Part shown: positions 41,619-49,925 of the stretch, piece by piece
Layout of the letters: each line of letters opens with the position of its first letter
Numbering within the stretch: position 1 is the stretch's first letter
Assembly (NCBI RefSeq): GCF_006874475.1
Contig: NZ_VIRM01000016.1
Span: 78,466 to 142,465, forward strand
Source of the DNA: Microbispora hainanensis
GTDB taxonomy: Bacteria; Actinomycetota; Actinomycetes; Streptosporangiales; Streptosporangiaceae
DNA: 64,000 nt
Direction: 5' to 3'
Translations under genes and position numbers: made by a program
The notes under the pieces: generated by a model
The model's database searches: none
Told to the model about the DNA's origin: nothing
The model's input: the letters and a program-made list of their open reading frames with translations, nothing else

Positions 41619-42221
41619 TCAGGCGAGGTGGACGTGCACCTCGGCGCCCTGCATGAAGGCCCGCGAATAGGGGCACTCTCCGTGGGCCTGTTCCACCAGC
41701 CTGCGGGCCGTCTCGGGCTCGACCCCCGGCAGGCGTACGGTCAGGTCGGTGGCGATCGTGTAGTCGTCGGTGGTGCCGCGCTTGCGCAGCGTGACGGCCG
41801 TGTCCACCGTGGCGCCCGAGGTGTGGACGCCCTGCCGTCCGGCGACGAGCGCGAGCGAGTTGTGGAAACAGGAGGCGTACGCCGCCGCGAGCAGTTGCTC
41901 GGGATTGGTCGCCCCGCCGGGGCCGCCGAGCTCGCCCGGCGCCTTGACGCGGACGTCGAGCGTGCCGTCGTCCGACGCCACCGTGCCGTGGGCCGACGAG
42001 GCCCGGGCCGTGTAGAGGTCGTCATATCTGCCGCGATCGAAGTGCTCGGGCCGTTCTGACCGTTCTGACCGTTCCGACCGCTCGGGCCGCTGGGGTCGCT
42101 CGGCGGGGCGGCCCTCCGGCATCCGGCCGGTGAGCTCCGCCTCGACTCCGGGCCCCGAATAGTCGGGTCCGGGCGCCCGGTCACTCGGCAGATGGGTGAA
42201 TCGCCATATTTCCTCGCTCAT
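41619..42221 (-). CDS. Ohr/OsmC-family peroxiredoxin with N-terminal extension
   Basis: A 200-residue protein, start ATG 42221 (GAGGA nine bases upstream). The C-terminal 140 residues are Ohr: YTARASSAHGTVASDDGTL, NPEQLLAAAYASCFHNSLALVA with the peroxidatic Cys, and HGECPYSRAFMQGAEV with the resolving Cys. It reduces organic hydroperoxides using lipoyl thiols. The 60-residue N-terminal extension, with SER-repeats (RSERSERSERPE), is absent from typical Ohr proteins of about 140 residues. No MarR-type OhrR is adjacent. Confidence 0.88.
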   Translation of the reverse strand: MSEEIWRFTHLPSDRAPGPDYSGPGVEAELTGRMPEGRPAERPQRPERSERSERSERPEHFDRGRYDDLYTARASSAHGTVASDDGTLDVRVKAPGELGGPGGATNPEQLLAAAYASCFHNSLALVAGRQGVHTSGATVDTAVTLRKRGTTDDYTIATDLTVRLPGVEPETARRLVEQAHGECPYSRAFMQGAEVHVHLA

Positions 42222-42407
42222 TTCCTGCATTCCTCGTCCGCTCGCCTGGCGTCCCGGTCGGGATCGGCGGGTCACGTACCCGGCGGGCTCCCCGATATCG
42301 GACTTTAGAGGCAAAAGTTCCCATCAGCACCGCTGTGCTACGGTCCCGGCAGGTATTCCGCGGTGAATGGCTAAACGTCGGTAACGGCGGCGAGGAGTGG
42401 GTGCGGT

Positions 42408-43361
42408 ATGAGTGGGGCTGTCCGGTGGGGCGTCCTCGGGACGGCGGGCATCGCCGCGCGGGCGTTCCTGCCCGCGTTGCGCGAGGCCGGCGGAGGTACG
42501 GCGGCCGTGGTGGCGGGCCGTGATCTGTCCCGGGCCGAGGAGTTCGCCGCGCGGAACGGCGTGACCCGGGCCGTACGCGGCTATGAGGCCGTCATCGAGG
42601 ACCCGTCGATCGACGCGGTGTACATCCCGCTGCCGAACGCCCTGCACGCGCAGTGGACCATCGCCGCCCTGGAAGCGGGCAAGGCGGTCCTGTGCGAGAA
42701 GCCGCTGTGCCTCACGGCCGAGGAGGCCGGGAACGTCATCGAGGTGGCGCGCCGTTCGGCCCGGCCGCTCTGGGAGGCGTTCGTCTTCCCGTTCCACCCG
42801 CAGACGGCCCGGCTGCGCGGCCTGCTCGCCGACGGCGCGATCGGCGAGCTGCGGGAGATCTGGTCGTCGTTCACCTTCACGATGGAGGGCACCGAGGACA
42901 TTCGGCTCGACCCGGCCCTCGGTGGCGGCGCGCTCTACGACGTGGGCTGCTATCCCGTACGGCTCGCGCACGTGCTGTTCGGCGGCGACGCCGTCGCCGG
43001 GCACGCCGTCGCGGTCAAGGGCGAGGCGGGGGTGGACATCGAGACCGCCGGGGTCCTGGAGTTCGACTCCGGCCGGCTGATGATGAGCTGCAGCTTCGCC
43101 CTGCCGTTCACGACGTACACCCGGCTGGTCGGCACGGGCGGGGAGATCCGGCTGACCAACCCGTTCCACCCCGGGCCGCACGACGGGCTCGAAGTGTGGC
43201 GTGATGGACGTCTTGTCGCCCGGCACGAGCCGGGCGAGGGCACCGCGTTCTCCTGGGGCATCCGCCACATCCACGAGGTGCTGCGCGGAGAGGCCGAGCC
43301 CCGGCACACGGCGGCCGACGACTCCCTCGGCACCGCCCGGTCCCTCGACATGCTGCGCTGA
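42408..43361 (+). CDS. Gfo/Idh/MocA-family oxidoreductase
   Basis: A 317-residue NAD(P)-dependent sugar or inositol dehydrogenase-like enzyme. Rossmann start WGVLGTAGIAARAFLPAL, then YIPLPNALHAQWTIAALEAGKAVLCEKPL with the EKP catalytic Lys, and LGGGALYDVGCYPVRLAH with the conserved Asp and His region. Substrate unknown. ATG 42408 with GCGGCGAGGAGTGGG upstream. Confidence 0.9.
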   Translation: MSGAVRWGVLGTAGIAARAFLPALREAGGGTAAVVAGRDLSRAEEFAARNGVTRAVRGYEAVIEDPSIDAVYIPLPNALHAQWTIAALEAGKAVLCEKPLCLTAEEAGNVIEVARRSARPLWEAFVFPFHPQTARLRGLLADGAIGELREIWSSFTFTMEGTEDIRLDPALGGGALYDVGCYPVRLAHVLFGGDAVAGHAVAVKGEAGVDIETAGVLEFDSGRLMMSCSFALPFTTYTRLVGTGGEIRLTNPFHPGPHDGLEVWRDGRLVARHEPGEGTAFSWGIRHIHEVLRGEAEPRHTAADDSLGTARSLDMLR

Positions 43362-43411
43362 CGTAGGCCGTCCCCGGGCCGCCTCCGGGCCGTCCCCGGG
43401 CCGCCTCCGGG
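43362..43411. repeat. 22-bp tandem duplication after the Gfo/Idh/MocA gene
   Basis: Copies at 43368-43389 and 43390-43411, of the form CCGTCCCCGGGCCGCCTCCG. The first 21 bases (43362-43382) are also found at 56635-56655. Confidence 0.75.
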
Positions 43412-43422
43412 TGCCCAGGCTG

Positions 43423-44709
43423 TCAGGGTGCGGTGAGCGTCGCGCAGAGCTCGCGCGGGAAGCGCGGCTCCGCGGCGAGCACGTCGTCGCATCCGGGCTT
43501 GGTCGTGCCCGCGATCACCCGCCACCCCGTGGGCGTCGCACGGTAGAAGTACCGGGTCGTCCGGGACGCGCCCGCGCAGTCGCCCGGCCTCTCGCACACC
43601 GGCCCGCCGTTGATCGAGATGTCCATGACGAGCCACTTCCCGTCGCATGCCCGCTCATGGTGATAGCTGTGCTCCGGCGCGTCCGCGTCCCTGGCGGCCT
43701 GGAAGTAGGAGTCGGAGGTGCAGCCCGTCGGCGCCGGGTGACAGCCGAGCTCGCCGCAGCGGCGCAGCAGGCCCGGCCGGTCGAGGGTGTAGCGCTGGTC
43801 GAGGTTGACGACCACGTCGCGCTCGCCGAGCGGCTTGGGCAGCCGCACCTCCACCGGCACCGTACGCTCGCCGGGGCAGCCGTTCCCCGCCATCAGAAGC
43901 CGGGACTCGAAGCGGATGTCGACGCGGACCAGCTTCGGCTCGAAGCCGTCCAGCCTGCCGGTCGGCCCGCGCAGGCAGCCGTCGGGGCCGTCGGGCACCC
44001 GGGCGTCGAGCGTCAGGACCCTGCCGTCGTGGGAGACGCGGACCTCGGTGACCGTGGACACGGCGTAGGTGACCCAGCGGGTGGTGTCCTCGTGCGTGAC
44101 GATCGAGGGGGTGGCCTCGCCGGTCGCGCCCGCGCGGCGCAGCGCGCGTACGCCGATCTCGTTCACCAGCGTGGCGTCCCCGGCCGTGCTCTCCAGGACG
44201 GAGACGATGTGGTCGCCGGCCCGGCCGACCAGGTAGACGCCCGTCGTCTCCGTGCCGTCCTCCTGGTGGTCGTGCTGCACCAGCATCGTGCCGGGCACGC
44301 CGATGTCCCTGGCGACGAGGGAGTAGTGATCCTCCTCGTCCTGGCAGCGTCCGAGCCGCTCGCCCAGTTCGTCGAGGTACGCCTGCGCGCCGCCGGGGCG
44401 GTAGCCGGCCACGTACTCGTAGACCTGGAAGCGGCGGTCGCCGCTCCCGGGAGCCACGCTCGCCGTGATCGCCCGCGTGTCCAGACGGTCGTCGTCGCTG
44501 CCGAACGGTTCGTCCGGACAGGGTGCGGGCACGAGCGGCGGATGCGCGCCGGACACCTCGGTGGGCCACGCGCCGTACAGGTCCGCCGCGCCCAGCATGC
44601 CCTCGCCCCCCGCGCCCGCGTGGACGAGGCCGCAGGCCGACAGCGCCGTGCACAGGACCCCGCACAGCGCCGCGCACAGGACGAGGAGGGGCAGCCGTCT
44701 GACCGTCAC
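43423..44709 (-). CDS. lipoprotein of unknown function
   Basis: A 428-residue exported lipoprotein: lipobox LSAC with acyl-Cys at residue 26. The mature protein is Cys-rich (CGELGCHPAPTGC and VCERPGDC). A central segment (RFQVYEYVAGYRPGGAQAYLDELGERLGRC) resembles the sensor-like lipoproteins of actinobacteria, and a second similar unit follows. No catalytic motif is visible. Divergent from the HAD gene at 44760. Confidence 0.7.
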   Translation of the reverse strand: MTVRRLPLLVLCAALCGVLCTALSACGLVHAGAGGEGMLGAADLYGAWPTEVSGAHPPLVPAPCPDEPFGSDDDRLDTRAITASVAPGSGDRRFQVYEYVAGYRPGGAQAYLDELGERLGRCQDEEDHYSLVARDIGVPGTMLVQHDHQEDGTETTGVYLVGRAGDHIVSVLESTAGDATLVNEIGVRALRRAGATGEATPSIVTHEDTTRWVTYAVSTVTEVRVSHDGRVLTLDARVPDGPDGCLRGPTGRLDGFEPKLVRVDIRFESRLLMAGNGCPGERTVPVEVRLPKPLGERDVVVNLDQRYTLDRPGLLRRCGELGCHPAPTGCTSDSYFQAARDADAPEHSYHHERACDGKWLVMDISINGGPVCERPGDCAGASRTTRYFYRATPTGWRVIAGTTKPGCDDVLAAEPRFPRELCATLTAP

Positions 44710-44759
44710 CCATCGATCATGTCATTCGGGGTCCGGCCCACGCGTGGTATGCATGGGCG

Positions 44760-45377
44760 GTGACGAACCCCCGGCCGTACGACGCGGTGCTGTGCGACTT
44801 CGACGGTGTCATCCGCTTCCACGACCAGTCGGAGCTGACCGCGCTGGAACGGGCCATGGGCCTGGCCGAGGGCACCACGGCGAAGGTCGTCTTCGCGCCC
44901 GAGGTGGACCGGCCGGCGCTGCTGGGGCAGATCACCGTCGAGCAGTGGACGGAGGCGGCCGAGGCCGCCCTGGCCCTCCAGGTGCCGCTGGAGCAGGCCC
45001 GCGCGCTGGTCACGGCGTTCGTCAAGGCGCCCGCCCGGGCGGACGAGGACGTGCTCGGCCTGCTGCGCCGCGCCCAGGCGCACGTGCCCGTCGTGCTGGT
45101 CACCAACGCGACGCTGGATCTGGAGGACGACCTGGCCTGGCTGGGCCTGAGCCACTTCGCCGACGAAGTGGTCAGCAGCGCCCGGGTCGGCGTGGCCAAG
45201 CCCGACCCCCGCATCTACGAGATCGCCGCCGAGCGCGCGGGTGTGCCACTCGGGCGGTGCCTGTTCGTGGACGACCGGGCGGAGAACGTCGAGGCGGCCA
45301 GGGCGCTCGGCATGACGGCCGTCCTGTTCACCGGCCTGCCCGACCTGGAGACGGCCCTCGCGCCGCTGCTCGGCTGA
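44760..45377 (+). CDS. HAD-IA family hydrolase
   Basis: A 205-residue HAD phosphatase. Motif I AVLCDFDGVIRF (nucleophile Asp), motif II LVTNATLD, motif III VGVAKPDPRIYE (Lys), motif IV LFVDDRAENV. All four motifs are intact. GTG start. Substrate not assignable. Its 3' end lies 26 bases from the stop of a second, truncated HAD gene on the other strand. Confidence 0.88.
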   Translation: MTNPRPYDAVLCDFDGVIRFHDQSELTALERAMGLAEGTTAKVVFAPEVDRPALLGQITVEQWTEAAEAALALQVPLEQARALVTAFVKAPARADEDVLGLLRRAQAHVPVVLVTNATLDLEDDLAWLGLSHFADEVVSSARVGVAKPDPRIYEIAAERAGVPLGRCLFVDDRAENVEAARALGMTAVLFTGLPDLETALAPLLG

Positions 45378-45403
45378 CCCCCCAGCCGGGCGAGGCCATC
45401 CCG

Positions 45404-45805
45404 TCACAGAGGGCGGCGCGCGCGGTCGCCGTCGAGGCCGGTGCTCCGGATCTTGCCGAGCTGATTGTCCGCGTGCCCGTTGGTGACGATCGCCACCCGC
45501 CAGCCCGCCGTACGCAGACGGGTGAGGCCGTCGCGCACCTCCTGCGGGCAACGGGCGAGGTGCGGCATCCGGCGCCGGTATGCGCCCCACAGGTCCTCGG
45601 CCGGGCCGTCGATACCGAAATCCTCCCGGATATGGGCGAAGAGCGTCTCGCGCGGCAGGTAACCATGCTCGTCGAGGGCGACCAGCCGCTTGACCGCCTC
45701 GGCGTCCAGGCCGTGGTCGTTCGCGAACTCCTCGGCCCACCGGCGGAATGCCTCGTCGCGGTCGACCAGTGTGTTGTCCAGATCGAAGAGCGCCAGCCTC
45801 GTCAT
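45404..45805 (-). pseudogene. HAD-family hydrolase truncated at motif II
   Basis: A 133-residue fragment. Motif I RLALFDLDNTLVDRD and the cap domain are present, and motif II RVAIVTNGHADNQ appears near residue 107. The chain then ends within 20 residues (GKIRSTGLDGDRARRPL). Motifs III and IV, with the essential Lys and second Asp pair, are missing; full-length relatives have about 220 residues. Only 26 bases separate its stop from the neighbouring HAD gene, so the 3' half has been deleted. Probably inactive. Confidence 0.7.
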
Positions 45806-45825
45806 GTCTGATCACGGTACCCGCC

Positions 45826-45999
45826 CGAGGTGGCGCACCTGGAGACGGCCGTACGCGGCCTGACCACGAGCAATCGGGAGGATGTTGCCGCCGCCGCGGA
45901 AGTGTTCGACGCTATCCGTCGCTTTTCTTCACTCCCGCCGGATGGGCCGCGTTCCTCGACGGCGTCAGGGCCGGGGAGTTCGAGCCCGGTTCGCGGTGA
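45826..45999 (+). pseudogene. remnant of a Scr1-type XRE regulator fused to a DUF397 end
   Basis: The first frame reads VAHLETAVRGLTTSNREDVAAAAEVFDAIRRF, matching the C-terminal part of DUF5753 (Scr1-type regulators). A frame change then gives FFTPAGWAAFLDGVRAGEFEPG, the characteristic end of DUF397 proteins. In intact loci the XRE gene is followed by the DUF397 gene. Here both are reduced to their ends and fused. The 3' end overlaps the tetR gene on the other strand. Confidence 0.6.
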
Positions 46000-46630
46000 C
46001 CTTGTCGTAGAAGGGGGCGGCTTCCTGCGCCCGAGACTCGCCCCGTACGACGCCGGCGACGACCGTGGTCACCATCTTCTGGACGGCGTCGGCCTGCGGC
46101 GGGCCGCCGTCCCGGTCGGCGAACAGCAGGTGTGAGGCGCCGAGCAGCGTGGGGGCGAGCGTGTCGACGTCGGCGTCCGCCGCGATGCGGCCGAGGTCGC
46201 GCTCGGCGGCGAGGTAGGACGCGAGCATGGCCGCGGCCTCCGTCAGGAGCGGGAGGCCGGGGCCCGGCCTGGCCTCCCGCAGCTGGGCGCGCAGGGCGTC
46301 GCGGGAGATGATCAGGCCGACGACCGCCACGGCGACCGACCCGAACAGGTCGGTCAGCACGACGGTGAGGTTGCCGATCACGGTGCCTGTCCCGGCGGCG
46401 CGGCGAAGGGCGGCGGCCTCGGCGTCGAGCCTGGCGATGCGGTCGAGGACGAGCTCGGCGAGGAAGGCGTCGAAGTCGGCGAAGTGCCGGTGCAGGACGC
46501 CCTTGGCGCAGCCCGCCTCGGTGGTGACCGCCCGGCTGGTCAGCGCGCTCACCCCGTCGCGGAGCAGGACGCGCTCCGCGGCCTCGAACAACTGCTCCCG
46601 CGCGTCGCGGAGGGCAACCCCTGTCGGCAC
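45965..46630 (-). CDS. TetR-family transcriptional regulator
   Basis: A 221-residue TetR protein. The N-terminal helix-turn-helix is AREQLFEAAERVLLRDGVSALTSRAVTTEAGCAKGVLHRHFADFDAFLAELV, read across three helices. A helical ligand domain follows. GTG start. Divergent from a methyltransferase; two palindromes in the gap are its likely operators. Confidence 0.88.
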   Translation of the reverse strand: MPTGVALRDAREQLFEAAERVLLRDGVSALTSRAVTTEAGCAKGVLHRHFADFDAFLAELVLDRIARLDAEAAALRRAAGTGTVIGNLTVVLTDLFGSVAVAVVGLIISRDALRAQLREARPGPGLPLLTEAAAMLASYLAAERDLGRIAADADVDTLAPTLLGASHLLFADRDGGPPQADAVQKMVTTVVAGVVRGESRAQEAAPFYDKVTANRARTPRP

Positions 46631-46669
46631 CGTTCCATCCCTCCTGTCCGTGCGTCGAGATTATCCGAA

Positions 46670-46714
46670 TTGACGAGTGGGCACTTGCCCACTCATAGTG
46701 GGCGCATGCCCACT
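46670..46714 (+). promoter_or_regulatory. promoter with two TetR-type operators, leaderless start
   Basis: TTGACG (46670-46675), an 18-base spacer that is itself the palindrome AGTGGGCACTTGCCCACT (46676-46693), then CATAGT (46694-46699). Seven bases later the ATG of the methyltransferase (46706) lies inside a second palindrome, AGTGGGCGCATGCCCACT (46697-46714). Centres are 21 bases apart. The transcript would start at or next to the ATG. Confidence 0.7.
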
Positions 46715-47506
46715 TCAGCTTCCGAGAACGAATCACACAAGGCCAGGGAGATGGCGGAGTCGTTCGGCGTGGACGCCGAGCGGTACGACCGGACCCGGCC
46801 GCCCTACCCCGACGCGATGATCGACCGGATCGTCGCCGAGAGCCCCGGGCCCGACGTCCTCGACGTCGGCTGCGGCACCGGCATCGCGGCCCGGCAGTTC
46901 CAGGCGGCGGGCTGCACGGTGCTCGGCGTCGAACCCGACGCCCGGATGGCCGGCTTCGCCCGCCGCAGAGGACTCGATGTCGAGGTGGCGACCTTCGAAG
47001 CCTGGGACCCCGCCGGCCGTACGTTCGACGCGGTCGTCGCCGCGACGGCCTGGCACTGGATCGATCCGGTCGCCGGTGCGGCCAGGGCGGCCGAGGTGCT
47101 GCGTCCCGGTGGCCGGCTGGCGCTGTTCTGGCACGTGTTCGAACCCCCGACCGTCGTGGCGGAGGCCCATGCCGCCGTCTATCGGCGGGTAATGTCCGGC
47201 TTCCCGTCGCAGGACCGGCCTGTGAAGTCGGCCCTCGACGGCTATCGGCCGCTGTTCGCCAAGGCCGCCGACGGAATCAGGGACGCGGGCGCGTTCGGCG
47301 ACGTCGAGGAGTGGCACTACGACTGGCAGCGGTACTACACCCGTGACGAGTGGCTGGACCAGATGCCGACCTCCGGCGCCCTCACGCGGCTCCCGCCGCA
47401 TGCGCTCCCCGAGGTGCTCACCGGTGTCGGGGCCGCGATCGACGCGATGGGAGGCGGCTTCACCATGTCCTACGTCACCGTGGCGCTGACCGCGACGCGT
47501 CTGTGA
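46706..47506 (+). CDS. class I SAM-dependent methyltransferase
   Basis: A 266-residue methyltransferase. SAM-binding motif I VLDVGCGTGIAARQFQ, with the acidic end of strand 2 in VLGVEPDARM, and post-motif FDAVVAATAWHWID. It resembles Methyltransf_11 proteins with a C-terminal variable substrate domain. Acceptor unknown. It is under divergent TetR control and likely leaderless. Confidence 0.88.
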   Translation: MPTSASENESHKAREMAESFGVDAERYDRTRPPYPDAMIDRIVAESPGPDVLDVGCGTGIAARQFQAAGCTVLGVEPDARMAGFARRRGLDVEVATFEAWDPAGRTFDAVVAATAWHWIDPVAGAARAAEVLRPGGRLALFWHVFEPPTVVAEAHAAVYRRVMSGFPSQDRPVKSALDGYRPLFAKAADGIRDAGAFGDVEEWHYDWQRYYTRDEWLDQMPTSGALTRLPPHALPEVLTGVGAAIDAMGGGFTMSYVTVALTATRL

Positions 47507-47530
47507 CCCCTCCCGCGATGAGGGCCGCCG

Positions 47531-48625
47531 TCAGAAGGCGTAGCGGACCCGGCAGTACGGGATCTTCTCGGCGATCAGGTCGGTGAGCGTGGTCACGTAG
47601 CGGCCTTTCTGACCGGTCTTGTAGCGGACGTTCCAGCCGCCCGTCTGCGAGCGCTTCGGCTGTTGGAGATCGGGACGCCACAGCACCTCCTCGGCCTTGG
47701 GGTGCCAGCCGAGGTTGACCTCGTGCAGCCGGTCGTTGTGCGTCAGGAAGATGACCTCGGCGGCGAGCTGGGCACGGGCGGCCGGGCTCAGCGCGTCGTC
47801 GAGTTGCCCGAGCAGCTCGGCCCAGTCCTCCAGCCAGCCGTCCCGGACGACCACCGGGCTGAAGTTGACGTGCACCTCATATCCCGCCTCGACGAAGTCG
47901 TCGATCGCCGCGATCCGGTCGGCGACCGGCGAGGTGCGGATGTCCAGCAGCTTGGCGTCGGCGGCCGGCATCAGGCTGAACCGGACGCGCGTACGGCCTC
48001 GCGGGTCCCAGCCGAGCAGATCGCGGTTGACGTACTTGGTGGCGAAGCTCGCCTTGGCGTTCGGCAGGCCGCGGAAGAGATCGACGAGATCGCGCACGTT
48101 GCCGGAGACGGTCGCGTCCACCGAGCAGTCGGAGTTCTCGCCGATGTCGTAGACCCAGGCGCGCGGGTCGACCTGGTCGGGCTCGGGCTTGGGCCCCTGC
48201 CGCCGGGCGTGCCTGGCGAGATAGCCGGTGATCTTGTCGATGTTGGCGAATACCGTGATCGGGTTGCTGTAGCCCTTGCGGCGCGGCACGTAGCAGTACG
48301 CGCAGGCCATCGCGCAGCCGTTGGCCGTCGAGGGCGCGATGAAGTGGCTCGACCGGCCGTTCGGCCGCGCGGTGAGCGACTTCTTGACGCCGACGACCAA
48401 CGCCTCGGTCTTGATCCTGACCCAGCGGGCCACGTTCGCCTCGTCCCCGTACAGCTCGGGGATGCGGTGGTGGGCCTCGATCTCGATCCGCTCGGCCTCG
48501 GGGAACCGCTCCAGGATCTCCTTGCCGCGCGGCAGCTCGGCCGCGGCGGGCTCGACGTAGATGCGGTGGATGTCCAGCAGTCTCCGGCCTTCGCTCACCT
48601 GGATATAACACCCCCATGAAGGCAT
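47531..48625 (-). CDS. spore photoproduct lyase-family radical SAM protein
   Basis: A 364-residue radical SAM enzyme. The 4Fe-4S motif is CAMACAYCYV (CxxxCxxC). It is surrounded by SHFIAPSTANGCAMAC and a conserved N-terminal RIYVEP strand, as in SplB. SAM-site residues include ENSDCSVDATVSGN. Actinobacterial SplB homologues are widespread; whether it repairs spore photoproduct here is not known. Start ATG 48625 is uncertain; a GTG about 30 bases downstream is possible. It lies 11 bases after the shortened nei gene, so both may form a DNA-repair operon. Confidence 0.85.
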   Translation of the reverse strand: MPSWGCYIQVSEGRRLLDIHRIYVEPAAAELPRGKEILERFPEAERIEIEAHHRIPELYGDEANVARWVRIKTEALVVGVKKSLTARPNGRSSHFIAPSTANGCAMACAYCYVPRRKGYSNPITVFANIDKITGYLARHARRQGPKPEPDQVDPRAWVYDIGENSDCSVDATVSGNVRDLVDLFRGLPNAKASFATKYVNRDLLGWDPRGRTRVRFSLMPAADAKLLDIRTSPVADRIAAIDDFVEAGYEVHVNFSPVVVRDGWLEDWAELLGQLDDALSPAARAQLAAEVIFLTHNDRLHEVNLGWHPKAEEVLWRPDLQQPKRSQTGGWNVRYKTGQKGRYVTTLTDLIAEKIPYCRVRYAF

Positions 48626-48636
48626 GACTTCCCAGG

Positions 48637-49119
48637 TCAGATGGCCTGCAGGTGCTGGTCGGCCGGGCACGCGTACGTCGCGCCGACCGGGACGCGGGTG
48701 GCGAGCAGGCGGCGTACGGCCTCGCCCCTGTCTCCGTCACGGCGTAGCGGGTCGGGGCCGGTGGCGGCCCGCAGCGCCGCCATCGCCCGCTCGTCCATCG
48801 GCTCGCAGCGGGCCGGCGCGATCAGGTCGAACGCCGCGTCGCCGGTCGCCGGCCGCAGCCGCGTGCCCTTGCGCGGCCCGGCCGCCGGGTCGTCGTACCG
48901 CAGGAAGAGGCCCTGCATGCCGAGGTGCACGTGGATGGGCGGAGCGTCCTCCACCCAATAGAGAAGGTGCTTGCCGAGTGCCTCCACGCCCTCGACGACC
49001 CTGCCGTCGTACGGCCCCGCGTCGAACCTGCCCTGCGGGCTCGTGGCCCTGACCACGCGCCCGGCGAGCGCCTCGTGCTGCTCGTCCGCGTAGCGGTGGA
49101 CCAGATGCCCCTCCGGCAT
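48637..49119 (-). CDS. Fpg/Nei DNA glycosylase lacking its HhH and zinc finger
   Basis: A 160-residue protein starting MPEGHLVHR, with the catalytic Pro2/Glu3 of the Fpg/Nei family and an N-terminal beta-sandwich to about residue 115 (VEGVEALGKHLLYW, IHVHLGMQGLF). At GEAVRRLLATRVPVGA it jumps straight to TYACPADQ, which resembles the last zinc-finger strand (CPxCQ), with the final Cys replaced by Asp. The helix-two-turn-helix DNA-binding domain and most of the zinc finger, about 110 residues in full-length Nei, are gone. Frame is kept. Probably inactive. Confidence 0.7.
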   Translation of the reverse strand: MPEGHLVHRYADEQHEALAGRVVRATSPQGRFDAGPYDGRVVEGVEALGKHLLYWVEDAPPIHVHLGMQGLFLRYDDPAAGPRKGTRLRPATGDAAFDLIAPARCEPMDERAMAALRAATGPDPLRRDGDRGEAVRRLLATRVPVGATYACPADQHLQAI

Positions 49120-49268
49120 GCCTTTCGCCTACCCGCTCCGCTCGGACCGTCCCCTGCACCCTGGCTCCTGAGCGCCGTCTCCTCGGCCGGTTATCCACAG
49201 CCGGGGCCGTTTCCTCCTTACGGTCCGTCCAGGCACGGATACTCTCCGCTGCATGGCCGAGGGCGGGG

Positions 49269-49541
49269 GTGTCTGATGCGTACCTCGAGGGCGTGCTCGG
49301 CCTGCTGGAGCCGGCGGGCCCGGAGAAGGTGCAGGAGCAGTTGCGCGCCATGGCCGGGCCGCACGCGCTCACCCTCGTCGAGACGATGGCCGCCTCCGGC
49401 CACCCCGCCCAGGAGAGCATGGAGGAGCTGCGCAGGCTGGTCGCCGAGCCCATGCGTGCGCGGTCGCATCCGCTCAGGTTCGTGCCCGGCCCGCGACCCG
49501 GCGCCCGGGGCCGCACCGGCGGACGGAAGCGCAGACGCTGA
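49269..49541 (+). CDS. small protein of unknown function
   Basis: A 90-residue ORF from GTG 49269 with GGGCGGGGG just upstream. It reads as a helical N-terminal part (YLEGVLGLLEPAGPEKVQEQL) and a very basic Arg/Gly tail (GARGRTGGRKRRR). No family is recognised. It could be the surviving part of a larger gene. Coding is moderately supported by GC-biased third positions. Confidence 0.45.
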   Translation: MSDAYLEGVLGLLEPAGPEKVQEQLRAMAGPHALTLVETMAASGHPAQESMEELRRLVAEPMRARSHPLRFVPGPRPGARGRTGGRKRRR

Positions 49542-49568
49542 GGCGCCGGCGCGTGCTTGGATGAGGTC

Positions 49569-49925
49569 ATGGATCTTGACCGGGCACACGCCTTCGCCGA
49601 GACCTGGGTGGCCGAGTGGAACGCCCACGACCTCGACCGGATCATGCGGCACTACGCCGATGACGTGGTGTTCCGTTCCCCGATCGCGGCGCGCCTTGTC
49701 GAGGGCTCGAACGGCACGATCCGCGGCAAGGAGGCGCTGCGGGCCTACTGGGCCGAGGGACTGCGGCGCAACCCCGGCCTGCGCTTCGAGGTCGTCGGCG
49801 TCTACGCGGGCGTCGACTGCGTCGTCATCAACTTCAGGAAGCAGACGGGAGCGCTCGCCAACGAGGTGCTGGTCTTCGAGGACGACCTGATCGTCTCCGG
49901 CTGGGGCACGCACGGTCCCGAATGA
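49569..49925 (+). CDS. SnoaL-like/NTF2-fold protein
   Basis: A 118-residue NTF2-like protein: HAFAETWVAEWNAHDLDRIMRHYADDVVFRSP is the typical first helix and strand, with further strands at GKEALRAYWAEGLRRNPGLRFEV and NEVLVFEDDLIVSGWGTHG. Such proteins act as isomerases, dehydratases or ligand binders. ATG 49569. The stop overlaps the next start (ATGA). Confidence 0.82.
   Translation: MDLDRAHAFAETWVAEWNAHDLDRIMRHYADDVVFRSPIAARLVEGSNGTIRGKEALRAYWAEGLRRNPGLRFEVVGVYAGVDCVVINFRKQTGALANEVLVFEDDLIVSGWGTHGPE

Noticed and set aside
45328..45666. Alternative minus-strand frame that could restore the end of the truncated HAD
   Set aside because: Translation is Arg/Ala-rich and lacks HAD motifs III and IV.
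49269..49925. Toxin-antitoxin pair formed by the two small genes
   Set aside because: They do not overlap, the second is an NTF2-fold protein, and the first has no toxin or antitoxin motif.
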